Shown: in pieces, positions 42,548 to 55,686 of the stretch
Layout of the letters: the number at the start of each line of letters is the position of its first letter
Position numbering within the stretch: the first letter of the stretch is position 1
Assembly (NCBI GenBank): GCA_903813345.2
Contig: CAIIXF020000003.1
Span: forward strand, 3,006,109-3,070,108
Source of the DNA: Owenia fusiformis
Taxonomy: Eukaryota; Annelida; Polychaeta; Sabellida; Oweniidae
Length of the DNA: 64,000 nucleotides
Reading direction: 5' to 3'
Translations under genes and position numbers: made by a program
Notes under the pieces: model-generated
The model's database searches: none
Seen by the model: only the letters and a program-made list of their open reading frames with translations
What the model was told of the DNA's origin: nothing

Positions 42548-43907
42548 AGCCACTACAGCGACTTGCTATCGAAGGTCATTACACCATATCGAACTACGTT
42601 GCTCGATCAAGAAGAGATTAAAGTGCTAACCCGAACTTTCAAAAAGGCCTAATAGTATGCTTTAATGTCCTGTTTAAGAACCCCTATTCTTACTATTGAA
42701 TTGGTTTCGGACAGCACTATTGTTAGAATCCATTTTCAATCGTAAGAATTGGGCTTGCTTTTTAAAACTTTTTGTTGGTACTATTACAATGTCAGGGTTC
42801 TCTTCTGGATGGATTGAGTAGTAAAGTTTGTTTATTTTAGGAGCTTTTAGAAAAAATGACCAAATTCTTCATAAATTTCCCAACTATTGCAGTAAACGAC
42901 AAAGATTAAAACATTGACAGCTTATAAATTTGATATACTTATGGTGCTATCAAATGAAATCTTCAGGTTGTCAAATCTATTTAGGTGGGTGTTCTAGATA
43001 TCGCTATTTTACGACAACATCCTTCTGAGATGGAAATAAAAACTTGAGCTATGTGAATTTGAACATAATGCTTATGTGTTGTGTAAAAATGTATTTATAA
43101 TATATCAATTAAACGAACCAATATGATAACTTTCGCCTAATAAATTATCTTAGTACTATATCAGTACCGATTGAGATATGTTTGACTTATCGGAGTTTCC
43201 CATTTTGGAGCCCGGGAGTCCCTATGGAGGATCGAGTTCTCTACAAGAATCGGTTAAAACCTCAATGGGAATTTCTGAAGCTAAATAGAATCAAGGAAGA
43301 AATATGCAATAATGCGGAAATTAATTCGAAGTGCAGATGATAAACTATTCACGTTACATAGAACAAACTGTGATTTGATTATCTTCACTTGAGGTACAAT
43401 ATCCAAAGGGAGGTAAAGTTAGGTCGAACTATTTAGAAAGCTGTACTCGGGGAATCTTGGATGTAAACAGCTATCACAGGAAGCCGATTGTATCAGGGAT
43501 CTTAAACCCGGAGAAATTACTCGAAAGGTTTTGCAACGGGCAGTTCGATTTCGTTAAAAGCCATAGCTAATTGCTGTTTGAAAAAATTCATCAAAACAGT
43601 ACACATTTCCCCGTTAACTCTGAAGAACACATTAGAAATTTTAACACTCTGATCGCATTTTGCGACTTAATGGTGTTCTAACACTAGGAATTAGAATCCA
43701 GCGGGGATCTAACCTCACCCGGGAAACTTTTTTCATATTTATAAGCTTACATGAATGTAGGTTAGAATCCAGCTGTTTTAAAAGATCTGGCCCAGAGAAT
43801 CGACATATGTATTAGCCATAGGTTACTTTCCAGCTGTTTTGAGGGATATGTCCCGGGAAAGCTAACTGTCGAAGGTTAGTTTTTACCAAACAGCGAATAC
43901 AAGAAAG

Positions 43908-44135
43908 TACACTCCCCTCTATAAGTTTGGCAACCTTGGCTCCCCCACGAGGTGTTAAAGCTTCTTTACCTTTGAATTCTTATTTACTTAACCTGCGATT
44001 AAATAATTTATAATATTGATGGAAACGTAACTTGACTTTATTTCCAATACCTCCAAATTTTCCCATTTTTATAAGAGGCTTTAACGCGTAGTTCATTGGG
44101 GGGCTAAGGTTGTCAAACTTATGGAGGGGAGTGCA
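43908..44135. mobile_element. Tc1-type MITE copy 1
   Basis: It starts TACACTCCCCTCTATAAGTT and ends CTTATGGAGGGGAGTGCA. The arms extend past GGCAACCTTGGCTCCCCCA and TTAAAGCTTCTT. It is flanked by TA-type sequence and is non-coding. Confidence 0.8.
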
Positions 44136-46518
44136 TGTTAAAATGCTTTAAATGTTCAATCTAGAGCAGGAATGCCAGTTAGTCTGATTTTAGCTGACAG
44201 AATATTTTTTCTTCGTCAATTAGCTTACGCACGCCATATGCCATCGACTCTAATTAAATTATGAATCGAATTGACTTAATCCATCAAGAAAAGCAGTTAT
44301 GCGGAGATAGGAGACGCGCTAAAATCGCGAACGCTTGATACAGTGAAATAACGAACGGAACATTTTTCGTAGGGACTAAGTATGCCTTACAATAGATCTG
44401 TAACTCATCTTGGTCTATCAAGGTATTTCAGGGAATCGACCGAAGGAACACACGGATACGGTTGTATGTTTGGACAGTTCATTTCCAAAATTGCGAATTC
44501 TTTTCTTTTATGTAATCAGCTGTTAAATGGGTAATTAACCTTACCATATTACCGATCTAGAACATATTTTTGGAATATTCAACTAACACGCTCCATATGC
44601 CAGCCATGTCAGATACAAATATACCCTGAGCCGCGATGTCTATTTTAACCATACTCTTAACATGACGAATAAATATACAGTTTCATACTGATAATATTTT
44701 AATGATCCAAAAGAAGCTTGAATATGAAGGTTTTTAATTAAGAAGGCATCAGTTTAAAATGATCGTTGGCGACTGTTCTGATTTAGTAGCTGAAATTCGA
44801 TCGACCCGATTTAATTGGGTATAAACAGTATTAGAGATGAAGCTCACTTTTAAAAGAAAAAATGAACTGATTGTCTTATTCCATTCAGAGTATAAAGTAA
44901 TAACATTATTGAAAAGGGTAGTAATACTCCATTGTCCTAATCCATTTTAAGAATGTGAGAATAAGCAAAGTATATCTGACACCGGATGTAAAGACGCGGA
45001 TTGCACATGATAAATTGGATTACGGATCACAACTGACATTATATTTTCCCCTCCCTGTTTTTAACCCAATCGTGTTCTCATCGCCGTCAGTTTCATGCAA
45101 AATCGCAATATTTCAATTTTGTAAACATTTCCCAATTTACATTTGTATTGCTCCCTCTCGCTCTCGCTCATTTTTGTTTGTCTCCCGAACTTTCCTGGTA
45201 AGAAAGGGTGAAATTGGGGGGGGGGAGTTGTTCGAGGCAAGAACGAACGCCCTTTGTCATTTGTTGGTAATGTGAAGATAGAAATAGACAATATAGTAAA
45301 TGTTTAAATCAATTTAAGGGCAATCGTAAAACCTAGAAAATATACGTATCGCGTTCGTAATTTCACTGTATAATCAATCTCTGAATCACTGCAGTGCGCA
45401 ATTGAACTAATCAGGTAATTGAAATAAGTAAAAAAACTACTAATAAAATTCCCAATACGGAAGTTAAACAATCGCGGGGTTATTGGATCCTCAATGTCTA
45501 TTAATGGTTAACTCCTAATTTGACGAACAAAAACCATTATCTCGCCCCTGGATTATCCGATCGCGCATATTTCATTTAGAATGTCAGAGCCTGTTATGTA
45601 AGCCGAGAATACACCATCGTAAAAATGCACTTAGCTTCACTTGGGGTAACCAAACAGACCATGCGCAAAAAAACAGATAGGCTATTTAAGTTCATAGCTG
45701 CACCTGTTCCTGAACTTGACATTATGTTGAATTAATGGGGCGAGATCAGGTATCCCACTTTTTACTTTAGCGAGATCAACTCGGATTTAAAAATCTGGTG
45801 ATTCCCGGGGATTTTGTAACGCTCGCCAATAGCCAGTGTGAAAACTCAAACATGTGATGCGTTTTAGAATGTCGATTGGCCAAAATCTCTAATTTTACAA
45901 TTTTGACGCAGAATTTATTTACAGTGATCTCAAAGATAGATTTTATGGTTATTTGAATATGAAAAGTATGTTCACTACTTATGCTTATAAATCGAAATAA
46001 TATTACACGCTCACGCAACGGTTCTCTAAAAATGTGTAGCTTACATCCCTATGTGACTTAGTGACAGTTCAATCTAAAGTGTACATGATTTCCAGATTAA
46101 TCTACGTTGAGCCTAAATAGGTTTATAACATAATCCTTGTTCCAAATGGGTGACACGTGCATATGCTGTAACTGTTGAAGTAAATTGAATAGTACACGCC
46201 GGTGTCAGAGTAACATAATATAGTCCCTGACTTGAAGATGGATTAGACAACAGCGAACGTAATGCCTGTGAGGAAAAGCGTTCGCATTTTCACTGTATCT
46301 AACTGAGATATGCAAATGAGGAAAAGGCTCACTCAAGAATCAAACAGAAAATTTTAAACGTCATAATTTTGCTGTTCTTTTTAAAATATATTTTGCTGTG
46401 GCCAAGTTGGGTAAAAATCATAACTGTCCCCTGCCCGGCCGTATAAGGACCAATCCCTCTCAAAGAATATGCCAAATGTCTGAGTGAAAGGGGGGGTACC
46501 AGAGATTTGACGTAAGTT
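44136..46518. other. No supported feature
   Basis: AT-rich sequence. Short frames at 44955-45291 contain CTCTCGCT simple sequence and a G9 run and show no domain. I see nothing that I would annotate. Confidence 0.5.
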
Positions 46519-46520
46519 AC

Positions 46521-46691
46521 AGGCCCGTAGCCAGGGGGAGGGGAGCTGGGGGAGCGGAAGCACCCCTCTCCCTTGCCCAAAATTCTTTCAAAAGCATTGT
46601 AGTTTTACACCATTCTGACTGCACTTTTCGCATGATTTTTTAGCCAAAAGTGTGAAAAGTCCCCCCCCCCCTGGTAAATCTGCTACGGGCA
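46521..46691. mobile_element. MITE with GCCCGTAGCCAGGGGG ends, copy 1
   Basis: It begins AGGCCCGTAGCCAGGGGGAG and ends in a C-run followed by TGGTAAATCTGCTACGGGC, the inverse. The ~130 bp AT-rich middle is non-coding. Confidence 0.65.
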
Positions 46692-47967
46692 AGAGTTATA
46701 TACTGGATACTGGTATACATTACCCTGACGAACGTTGGTTATTGAACGAAACTCTATTCAAACTTCTCAAAAGGGTAAATATGTATGCCTGGGGTTGTTA
46801 TCCTATCTTACTGGGCTACCTACTTTTGTAAGACATAAATACAAATTATATCTGATTATAACCTAATATTCATATCTTGCTAAGCTTAAGTTATTTTAGT
46901 CGACAAATGAGGCTGCACTGGTGGAAGATATAAAAAAAAGATTCAGGCAACATAAACTTACTTTTTAATTTTTTAATTACCATCAAAATAGTGGAAATCC
47001 ATTAAGTTTTCTTTTAAGGAGAAGTAATGATTAATGATTAAAATTGCAAAATTCTAATGTTCAAAATAATTAATAAATGTGGATATGAATGTAGAGACAT
47101 GAGTATTGAATCAATTGTCCCTTGCATATAAATTATCATTTTTTGATTTTAAAAAATATCGAGACATGAACAATTTTACGTGCATGTATTCGCTGTTTCT
47201 AATTGACAGGCGCATTAAAAAGCATATAAATGCATGATGCCTTTCAATCGGATTTGTTCAGCAGACTAATATGATCTAGATTTTCCGTGAAAACTAAATT
47301 GATTTCGTGAAACAGTCGAGATGACTCCATTGCTTAATGCCAATGAATGACAACCCATATTGATAGTCCTTGAGACCCAGGAAAACATTGATAACATAAT
47401 TTTTCATTGACGTTCCTCATTGTTCATTTTATGCTTCATTCATAATTCGCACAAATAAATAACTTCGATATACGAGACACGACATTCGAATGTACACAAC
47501 TCAACACACTTGGGACTTCTCAAACATTGTATATCTTATTCCTGGACCCCATTAACGAGCTGTCACATTTTCTTTGATAGCACATTTCAAGTGACTTATG
47601 AAAATGTACTTCTGAAAATGAGTCATGTGTGTGCACGACATCTAAATGGAACTTACAACTTTTGAAATCTACTTCGAATTTACTTAATTATCGTTAGAGC
47701 CGTTAGTGACGCGAATCCGACATTGCCAATTAGCTGTACCCGAATGACTTACGCGTCTCTTACATCCATAATGGATCGGAATCGCATCTTCTGCCTATAT
47801 TTGAAGTTGGCATTAATTTCGTTTTTAATTTTCCATGCAAGCCCGTCTTAAACCTAGATTTGTTTTTGTATTTTTCTTTTTCAAGTAGTACTTATTTGTG
47901 CTATGTAATTGATGTTGCATTAATGTAGATTCTTATATGTTTGTATCAATAAACGTATGGTTATAAA

Positions 47968-48105
47968 CAGGAGGGGAGAAAGCCCCAGAATCCGCCATTT
48001 TTCTTCATCGATTTGGACCAATCAGAGGTGTACGTCATCTCAATACAGGTTTACATTATAAGCGTACGTCATCTTTGAGCTCTGGGGTTAATCCCCCCCC
48101 CCCCT
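47968..48105. mobile_element. MITE, third copy of the AGAGGGGGAGAAA family
   Basis: GGAGGGGAGAAAGCCCCAGA at one end is mirrored by CTCTGGGGTTAATCCCCCC at the other. Inside are GGACCAATCAGA and GTACGTCATCT, the latter repeated as AGCGTACGTCATCT. Confidence 0.65.
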
Positions 48106-48484
48106 GGTTATAAACTAAACTACTTCACTAATAATGTTGGGGAATATCGAAACTGTAAACATGCGTGTCAGAGAGCAGAGATTTCATAAGTTTCTAAATC
48201 GCATGGTTGAGGCCTGCATCAACAAAATTTGGATTTTTTTCAAATTTTAAAGGCTGATAGATATTGAAATAATTCATCTCGTTTGGAGAAATTAAAGTGA
48301 TTTGCCAATAAAAATCATCCGTGTAAAAAGTTCATTATCTATTGATCATCCGTACAAGGCTGTGTTCCCTTTAGATGTAATTCAAGATATTAGCGAGAAA
48401 ATTCCCTCTCGGCTTGATTTATCGTATTAACAATACAAAGACAACTTTTACAAAGACACAAATTGAATAACAACATCACTAAAG

Positions 48485-48676
48485 TACACTCCCCTCCGAA
48501 AGTTTATCAACCGGAAGTTCCCATTTGGATTACTTCCTGTTTATGTTTAGCGATTGAAAAAACTCAAATTTGACATAAATTTCTGAACCAATACAAAATC
48601 ATGATTCAAACATTGAAAGGCGTCGATATTCTGTTCAACGAAAAATATCAATTGCCAAACTTTTGGAGGGGGTGTA
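48485..48676. mobile_element. Tc1-type MITE copy 2
   Basis: TACACTCCCCTCCGAAAGTT to ACTTTTGGAGGGGGTGTA, 192 bp. The interior has CGATTGAAAAAACTCAAATT and TGATTCAAACATTGAAAGG, shared with copy 6. Confidence 0.85.
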
Positions 48677-48819
48677 TCGTATTTCCAATACAATAGCAAC
48701 TTGAACAGAGATACAATACCCCTGGAAATTTAATAACAGCATCACTAAAATATCGAAAACTCAATTATTACGAATAATTCCTCGAAAGTAATATTCACAA
48801 ATTGCTTTACTCGATTGAA

Positions 48820-48901
48820 CAACAAATGAACTCAAATTAATTCTGTTGATTTGTGATTGACAACAAATGAACTCAAATTAATTCTGTTGATTTGTGATTG
48901 A
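48820..48901. repeat. 41 bp perfect tandem duplication
   Basis: Two identical copies (48820-48860 and 48861-48901) begin CAACAAATGAACTCAAATTA. The exact identity shows a very recent event. Confidence 0.95.
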
Positions 48902-49005
48902 CGGTACCTGGTGATGGCGTAATGATATATCAGCAAGTGACCCATTTTATGGTTTGATTTCTTCTACATTACGAGTACAGGAATTCTAAGCTTCGTGCCT
49001 TGAGG

Positions 49006-49203
49006 TACACCCCCACTAAAAGTTTAGCAACAAAATTTTTTCAGTGAATAGTACATTATGGTTTGCCAATCATTGGGTCTTAATTTTTCTAATCACAACA
49101 GTTTGGAAATTATGACTTTTTTAAATCGCCATTAGATCGCGTTGAAAGGTAATCCAAAATGGGACGTCCATGGCCATTTACCTAACTTATGGAGGGGAGT
49201 GTA
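49006..49203. mobile_element. Tc1-type MITE copy 3
   Basis: TACACCCCCACTAAAAGTTT to AACTTATGGAGGGGAGTGTA, 198 bp. The left end is more diverged than the right. Confidence 0.8.
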
Positions 49204-49645
49204 TCTGTAAGTTAATAAAGTCGCTAAAAATTCTCCGAGGACAATATTGCAGACGTAACTAATCTGGTAATTTTCAAAGGGATATTTGTTTAACTTACTA
49301 AGAACTAACGAAGAAATAGCAATGGCTTATTATGACATAACAGGCATAATCAGAACATCATTTTTCAGCGCAGTATATGCGAAAGAGAAACATATATTAC
49401 ATAAGACTAATGGCATACAGGTGAATACATAGACATAAATGTTTCCGAAAGGTTGAGTTGCTTTGGGTTTTGGCCTTGAACTTTGGTGTGGGAGCGTGTG
49501 TGTTTTTTCATGTAGATGAAAGATGTGCGAACGAACGGTTGGTTAAAAAAATACCAGGGCTTAAATATGAACGAAAACAGGTGTTTTCCGAAATATATTT
49601 TTGTTCGACGGTTAAGGTCATAAAGTCCCCCTCCCTCTTATAGCT

Positions 49646-49820
49646 TGCATCCCGTAGCCAGCTTATGTGATGGGGGTTTCACATTTCAAAAAATCCAAGG
49701 GGCTCAAATCGGATAATTTTGGCCTAAAATCACTTTAAAAAATGCACAAATTGGTTAAAACTAAATGATGATGAACTAATTGTTTGTTGAACTCCGCCCT
49801 CCCCCTATCCCTACGGGCCT
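49646..49820. mobile_element. MITE with CCCGTAGCCAG ends, copy 2
   Basis: GCATCCCGTAGCCAGC at the left and CCCTATCCCTACGGGCC at the right are inverted counterparts of the copy at 46521. Confidence 0.55.
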
Positions 49821-49938
49821 AAACTTGTGAGTCACCCCTAGAAAGTGAATATAAAAATTAGGTTTGACATATCCATTAACTAATTGCAACTCACTTTCAT
49901 TGTAATCAAATATTTAAGTTGTCAATGTAGAAGGAATA

Positions 49939-50606
49939 TACACTCCCCTTCATAGGTTCGGCAACATCTTTTGGGTCAAGTATCAAAACTTGCTTTTTCG
50001 TTAGTGATTTAAACAATTCATCAAATTTGTCATAATTTGAGCAACTCGGGGCGAACGTAATACCATGACCGTTCGCAAATTGGCGTTCGGTTTTTTATCG
50101 CATCCGATTTAGGAGCAAAATTAAGATTCGTGAATTGACAGACTTGATATAACGAAAACTCTCGGTTTCCAAACGTATATACACGCGGTCCTAACTTCGA
50201 CCGTTATTTTGAATTTTTGACCTACCCAGCTGTTTGAAAATCAAGGATTACGAGTCTCATACTGCACCGTTTTTCTTCAAACTTGTTCCATTCAAAGCAT
50301 AACAAAAATCCCTTTCTGATGTTACATTATTCTCTAAAACAGAGTCCCTACTTCCATCGGCATGTTGGTCCCCAGCTGTAAGAAGGCCTTTAACAGCTGG
50401 GGACCAAAACGCTGCTAGAACGAGGGACTCTTTACAATAAAAAAAAATGCACCGACAGAAAGGCAATTTTGTTCTGCTTTTAATGGCATAAGTTTGAAGA
50501 AAAACGGTGCAGTATGAGAGTCGCAATCCTCGATTTTCAAACATCCGGTAGGTCAAAAATTCAAATTAACGGTCGAAGTTAGGACCGCGTGATATAGGGG
50601 AGTGTA
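49939..50606. mobile_element. Tc1-type MITE copy 4, enclosing a palindrome
   Basis: TACACTCCCCTTCATAGGTT at the left and GATATAGGGGAGTGTA at the right. Most of the 668 bp consists of the nested palindrome 50184-50590. Confidence 0.75.
50184..50590. repeat. ~400 bp imperfect palindrome
   Basis: The outer arms share CGCGGTCCTAACTTCGACCG and its inverse, then GCACCGTTTTTCTTCAAACT and its inverse. The centre is TTGGTCCCCAGCTGT (50365-50379) with ACAGCTGGGGACCAA (50392-50407). An open frame across it (50257-50556, minus) is an artefact of the arms. Confidence 0.85.
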
Positions 50607-50828
50607 AGTCGTAAGAGTATGCACTAATTTTCCCATTTTCATTGGTGATTTTCAATTACAACTTTTCCAGCTTAGTTTATGATCAATCTGGGCGTGTATG
50701 GGTGGATGGGGAACCATATCCAATAAGAGACCATTATTATTTTACACCGCTTGTAATTGGACGGCGTCATCAGATCCTCTCCAACCTAACATATGTATGT
50801 GTTACATTTTTCAAAAATAAGCTAAAAG

Positions 50829-51272
50829 TACACTCCCCTCCATAAGTGTGGCAATTGAAAGTATTTATTGGATAGAATATTAAAAGCCTGTCAATGATTA
50901 AATCTTAATTATGTTCCTTAATTACAATATGTTCCTTTAATTACAATATGTTACTTTAATTACAATAATCTGAAATGTTAGGACAAATGATAAGTTTCTT
51001 TGAATCGCCAAAAGACAAGTCTCGCTTTGCAGAAAAGTCTAATTGGCTAATAATTTTTTATGAAAATATAGAAATAAAACCCAAATTAAATTATGAATAT
51101 TCAAAAGATGACATTTAAGTTTACATAATGTAAAAATATCAAAATTGCCCAAAGCAGGCGTAACGTGCAGTAGACTCATGAACTTCGTTCTCCAAACTGA
51201 GACTAGTCCTTTAACAATGAAAGGTGACCCAAAAATGTGACGTCCGCTTTCCAAACTTTTGGCGGGGGTGTA
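50829..51272. mobile_element. Tc1-type MITE copy 5
   Basis: TACACTCCCCTCCATAAGTG to CCAAACTTTTGGCGGGGGTGTA in short segments, 444 bp. The interior has ATATGTTCCTTTAATTACA repeats and GAATATTCAAAAGATGACAT, the latter shared with the copy at the window's end. Confidence 0.85.
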
Positions 51273-54180
51273 CATACAATGTCACCTCACATCTGAATGT
51301 TATGAGGCACGAACCCTTGATAAAGTAAATCTCCGAGAAATAATTAACCGACATTTCGTCCTAATATCTCTAAAACCAAAAAATAATTTAAAACGGAAAT
51401 TAATAATTGTAAGGTGTAATTCTGATAAACAGAAATGACAAATGGTTCACACTTAAAACAATCATCGCTGCAATCATGAACGATCTGTATTATAGGTTAG
51501 GTAAAGCTACACGTTTTTGAACTTGTACGTGAATTTTGGTCCTCTGTGGATTAGTTCTCCAATCTGTACTGTCTTCTTGACCGATTGAGTATAAAGGTAA
51601 ACGGTAAAAATTGTAATTAGGTCATTGGGAAAGTGAGTTGAGTGCGAGAAGTTATCCCTGGGGTCGAAATATTACACGCTCGCGTACAGGTTCTCTAACG
51701 TGTTACTTAACCCCCCTATTGTCGAAGTTAAGCTACGCGTTTTAAGAAAACCTGTACGTGAACATGAACTAGATATAGTATGACCCTAGAGTTAACTGTT
51801 CTGCTCTCGCCCCCGGGGGGAAGGTACTCCAATATATTGGCTATATGGGGACGTGCCGCTAAAGTGGGTCACTTTTTCGCCGAAAACCCCTAGATGCTAG
51901 ATGTGGGTCCCATTTTGAAAAAAAACTTAGATATGGGTCAATTGGTTTTTCAGGGAGCCGATCTTACTATAACTTATACCTTTGTACTCAATCGGGCAAT
52001 TAAATACTAAGTAGGATATTACCAATCCCTAAAGGACAAAATCTATCCGTAGTATAATCCGATTCAGGACTTGCAACATCGTAATCATAATAAGGTTTCA
52101 AGCTGAGGTGTTTTTTCAGAAAAGAAAGTTTTTATCAAATTGCTATGGCAGTTCAATTAATGGATTCACTTTGGATAAAAACATTTAGGGAATATTTAGA
52201 ATATATACTAGAGGTTATTGTCCCTTTAATTTGATTTAATTGATTCGTTGAAACATCAGAGCGTTGATTAAGATAATGTTATAAGATACATAACACTGAC
52301 ACTTTAAGATATTCTCACAGAATCCTTACGTCATACTACCACTTTAAGTGGTTCTCACACTCTCGTAGAATATATTTTTCCCATGGGCTGAGAATAACTC
52401 GTGAAGCAATATGGTATTCTTACATAAGACCAATTAATACATAACTTTTAATATAAATATTGACGGCAAATACGAAATAGTTCCATGATTAAAGATATCT
52501 GCGTATCCATGGAGTTCCCTTCTGTATTGAGAACCCCCCCCCCCTCATTTCTCGTCATATATCATGTCAGAAATAACCGTAGACCTAATTTTTAGCTTTT
52601 AAAACATTATATACTAATATGTTATTAACATGTTGTCTAAATTGTTATTGTAGTTCAAACATGTGAACCAGGTAAAGAAAACACAGTGGATATAATTCAT
52701 TTACGATAAGAATATGGTTAATATCCTTAGTGATCAGGTCAATGTAACAACGAGGGGGATTTTATCCCTATTTGGCAACGGTGACAGAAACTACTTATAT
52801 TAATCATCCATTATGGGCACATGATACATCTCCCTTTAATGGTGAACATGAATAACCTTTACTTTAAATTTATACACGAACTATTAGCCTAGTGTGGTAA
52901 AAATGATGCTACGGTGTTTTTTTGGTGTTTCCTTCAAACTAATTATGACGTCATGTCATAAGTAAAACTGTTTAATTTAAGGCATTTTCTTAGTTGATTT
53001 GACTGTAAAAGTAGGGTAAATATTTACGTTATGAATATTGAAAATTCGCTACACCCCCCCCCCCCCCCTCACTGAACATTCAAACAGAATCCCGGGAAGA
53101 TCATATCCCCGGATATAGATCATAGGTGCAACAAGTTCCCTGGAATCAATTCGCGGATATGACAAGATACTAATGATTCCCCAGAGATCCGGAGAAGGCA
53201 ATGATTATCGTGATGAATTGTAACAAACTTGCACTAATGGCGGACAATTAGCTAAATCCCCGGCAGCAATATCAACACCCACGGAACTTTTCAGCTTCGT
53301 GCGCAAAATACGCCTTCGTCTGCTTGCGACATCCAGGCACCCGTATATTACTCCCCTTGCATAGTCCTAAGTTTTTATCAGATGGCAGACGGAATGGAAA
53401 GCGTTGCAAGGGAGGATATGACCGACAGGTATCAAAACCACAATATCATCGATCACCTTAATTCCAAGGTATTATCGCCCACTCGCAAATTCGCCCACTC
53501 ATCTGATGATAAAAATCATAATATGAAATCCATATTTTGTCGCAAAAATATCAATTTCGACTGGAAATTGAAAATTATAAGCGAAGTCAACAAAAATCAC
53601 ATTATTGTACACATGATTTGGAGTTTCAATATTATAATTTTGACAACGGCGAAAAACTAAAACCGTAGCTTGCTAATCTAAGATTGAGAATTATAAAATA
53701 ACGACCTCATTAACATCACCATTAAAACCTAATTAACCCATTCATATATAAACATGCAATCGTCGTATGTGGTTAAAGTAACAATCAAGATATTAACTGC
53801 AATGAAATAATGGTATTAATTACAATGACGACATAACAATGATGATTTGCAATGACGATATGAACTGCAATGATGCTAATGGGTAAAACAAAATCATTCA
53901 ATTTTTGATCAATTTGATAAATAAATGTAGTGATTCATTATTTATATTTCAAAAGAAATGAAGCGATAGTTACTCATTGTAAATTAATAAATACAAATAA
54001 TTATACATGTATATAAGCATAAATAATTGTAAATGAATTCTGTTACATAACAATCAATCTCTTTCTTGTAAAATACAAGTATTTTAAAAAGCGTCCATAA
54101 TTCTGGCAACAAGCTTAGCTTTCTTTGTATACATTTAATACATGATTGTTGAGATGTTATTTGTGTTTAATGTAAATGTT
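51273..54180. other. No supported gene; scattered simple repeats
   Basis: AGCTACGCGTTTTAAGAAAA-like words recur in both orientations at 51500-51780. A GGGGGAAGGTACTCCAATAT repeat of unknown class lies at 51818-51965. C-runs of 10-15 bases occur at 52533 and 53054. The frame at 53382-53660 shows no domain. Confidence 0.45.
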
Positions 54181-54189
54181 TTAACTCAC

Positions 54190-54346
54190 CGAGGTTCTGG
54201 ATACAATGCGGGAGAATTCCGTCTAAGCTTGTGAGAAGTCAAATGAAGAGTGGCTCAGAGTCGACGCACTATAGCTTATAATAACCGCAATACCCAGGGG
54301 GTAACACGAGTCTTATATAGACATGCGCGTTTGCATCATATTGGCC
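54190..54346 (-). promoter_or_regulatory. Candidate TATA promoter and non-coding first exon, minus strand
   Basis: On the minus strand, CCAAT (54339-54343) is followed by TATATAAG (54312-54319). About 25-30 bp further on is a plausible start near 54285, and the leader lacks ATG and ends in a strong donor, CCTCG|GTGAGT (exon end 54190). A coding-free first exon is what exons 1a and 1b of the EF-hand gene require, since both have acceptors just before the ATG. Linking the two across ~17 kb is inference. Confidence 0.45.
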
Positions 54347-55686
54347 AGTCCCTAAATGTATGGACCATTTGGGAAATCTTGGGGAAATAGAAATTACCAA
54401 TTTGATTACTTCATTCTCGCTGAAATTTGCATTTTTCTCAAGATCGGTAAATTCAATATTAGCAAATGTTGACCAAATTTTGACCTTTTTCTGAATATCG
54501 TTCTATCATCGAGTATCTCGATCCCATCCATCTATCTACTTAAGAACTTATAGAGATAGGACGTAAAGGGGAGGGAGTCACAAGCTTGAATTCGTATTTT
54601 TTTAGATTTCATAAATTTTGGGTAAAATTCCAAGATTTTTAGCCAATATCCTCAATTCCAAGCAAATTTCTCGAATGTTCAGCAACTTTTTCCGCAACTT
54701 TTCTAAAAATTTTAGCAATTTTCTTTAATTTAAAAAAGATAGAAAAATCTTCTAATTTGACAAGGCTTCCCTCAAGATTCGCAAATGTTTATTCAAAACG
54801 AACACGCTTGGACGAAAGAAGTATTTTTCAATAATTTCTCAAAATGTTGAGGATTCTGGCAAAATTCGTAACTTCTCTAAATCATATGTCAATGCTAAAA
54901 TGCTAGACTTTCGTTAGTTTTCGGTAAACCCCTCACTGGATGCTGGATGCAAACACAATATGACTTATTCAGCAGTCAAAATTAACCTCGACGTGGTTGA
55001 AAAAATGGACCATCCTTAGAATTCCCCATTACCGATAGATAATACCAAATTAACCTTGCACTGAAATATTACTAGAGGTGTCAAACTAGATTAAGGTAAA
55101 AGATGTTCGCTTGTAAATTGAAATAGACGGATACAACCTTTTTATTTTATGCATTTTCAAAGTCTAGCAGACTAGTACAACATCAAGGTTTTGAGCAATT
55201 TTACAGAGATTAATGATTAGATTACGTTTTGTTTGGGATCGTTCAAGGTTTTAAGACCACAATATAGAAGTTTAAAGGAGCTGTGTGTCGATATAGCCTG
55301 TGATATTTTCAAATTGGAATTGGGATGTGTGATTCGTGCTTATGTTTCTATATACAAACTGCCAGATTTCGACTCCTGTTAAGGAGGTGCTGATGTTAAT
55401 TACAACATTAATATTTAGCTCCCGCGGTAAAAATCATTTATTTGTTTGGTTTATAAAGTTTAAAATCAAACAATTTATTGGTTCACAAACGGTGTCTCAT
55501 TGGTATATTGATTAAGAAATATAAAATCTAACGAATTGTCACTCTTAAAGATTCTTTAAAGAGAAAAGTCGAAAAAAGAAAAAAGAAATAGGGTATCAAC
55601 GAGAAACAAATACCACTTTCAATGTCCCTCCTCATTCTTGATCACCCTCTTTCGATACCCCAGTTGACTTTTATTAGACTTAGTAA
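54347..55686. other. No supported feature
   Basis: AT-rich sequence with some AGCAA.TTTTC-like low-complexity words at 54600-54800. It would be the 5' flank of the putative promoter at 54.3 kb. Confidence 0.45.

Larger units (their letters stand above)
37265..54189. other. 17 kb repeat-rich stretch without a supported gene
   Basis: If the promoter near 54.3 kb belongs to the EF-hand gene, this is its first intron. It holds the Tc1-type MITE copies, hairpins and SINE head listed separately. A minus-strand frame at 41082-41264 (MTELIDQDESTEETIEATSR) has coding-like composition but lacks good splice sites. No further EF-hand exon copies were found by eye. Confidence 0.5.

Noticed and set aside
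45061-45291. Frame with MSESEREQYK, at first sight like an EF-hand N-terminus
   Set aside because: It derives from CTCTCGCT simple sequence and no EF-hand loop follows.
50257-50556. 99-codon minus-strand frame
   Set aside because: It spans both arms and the centre of a palindrome and cannot be an ordinary gene.
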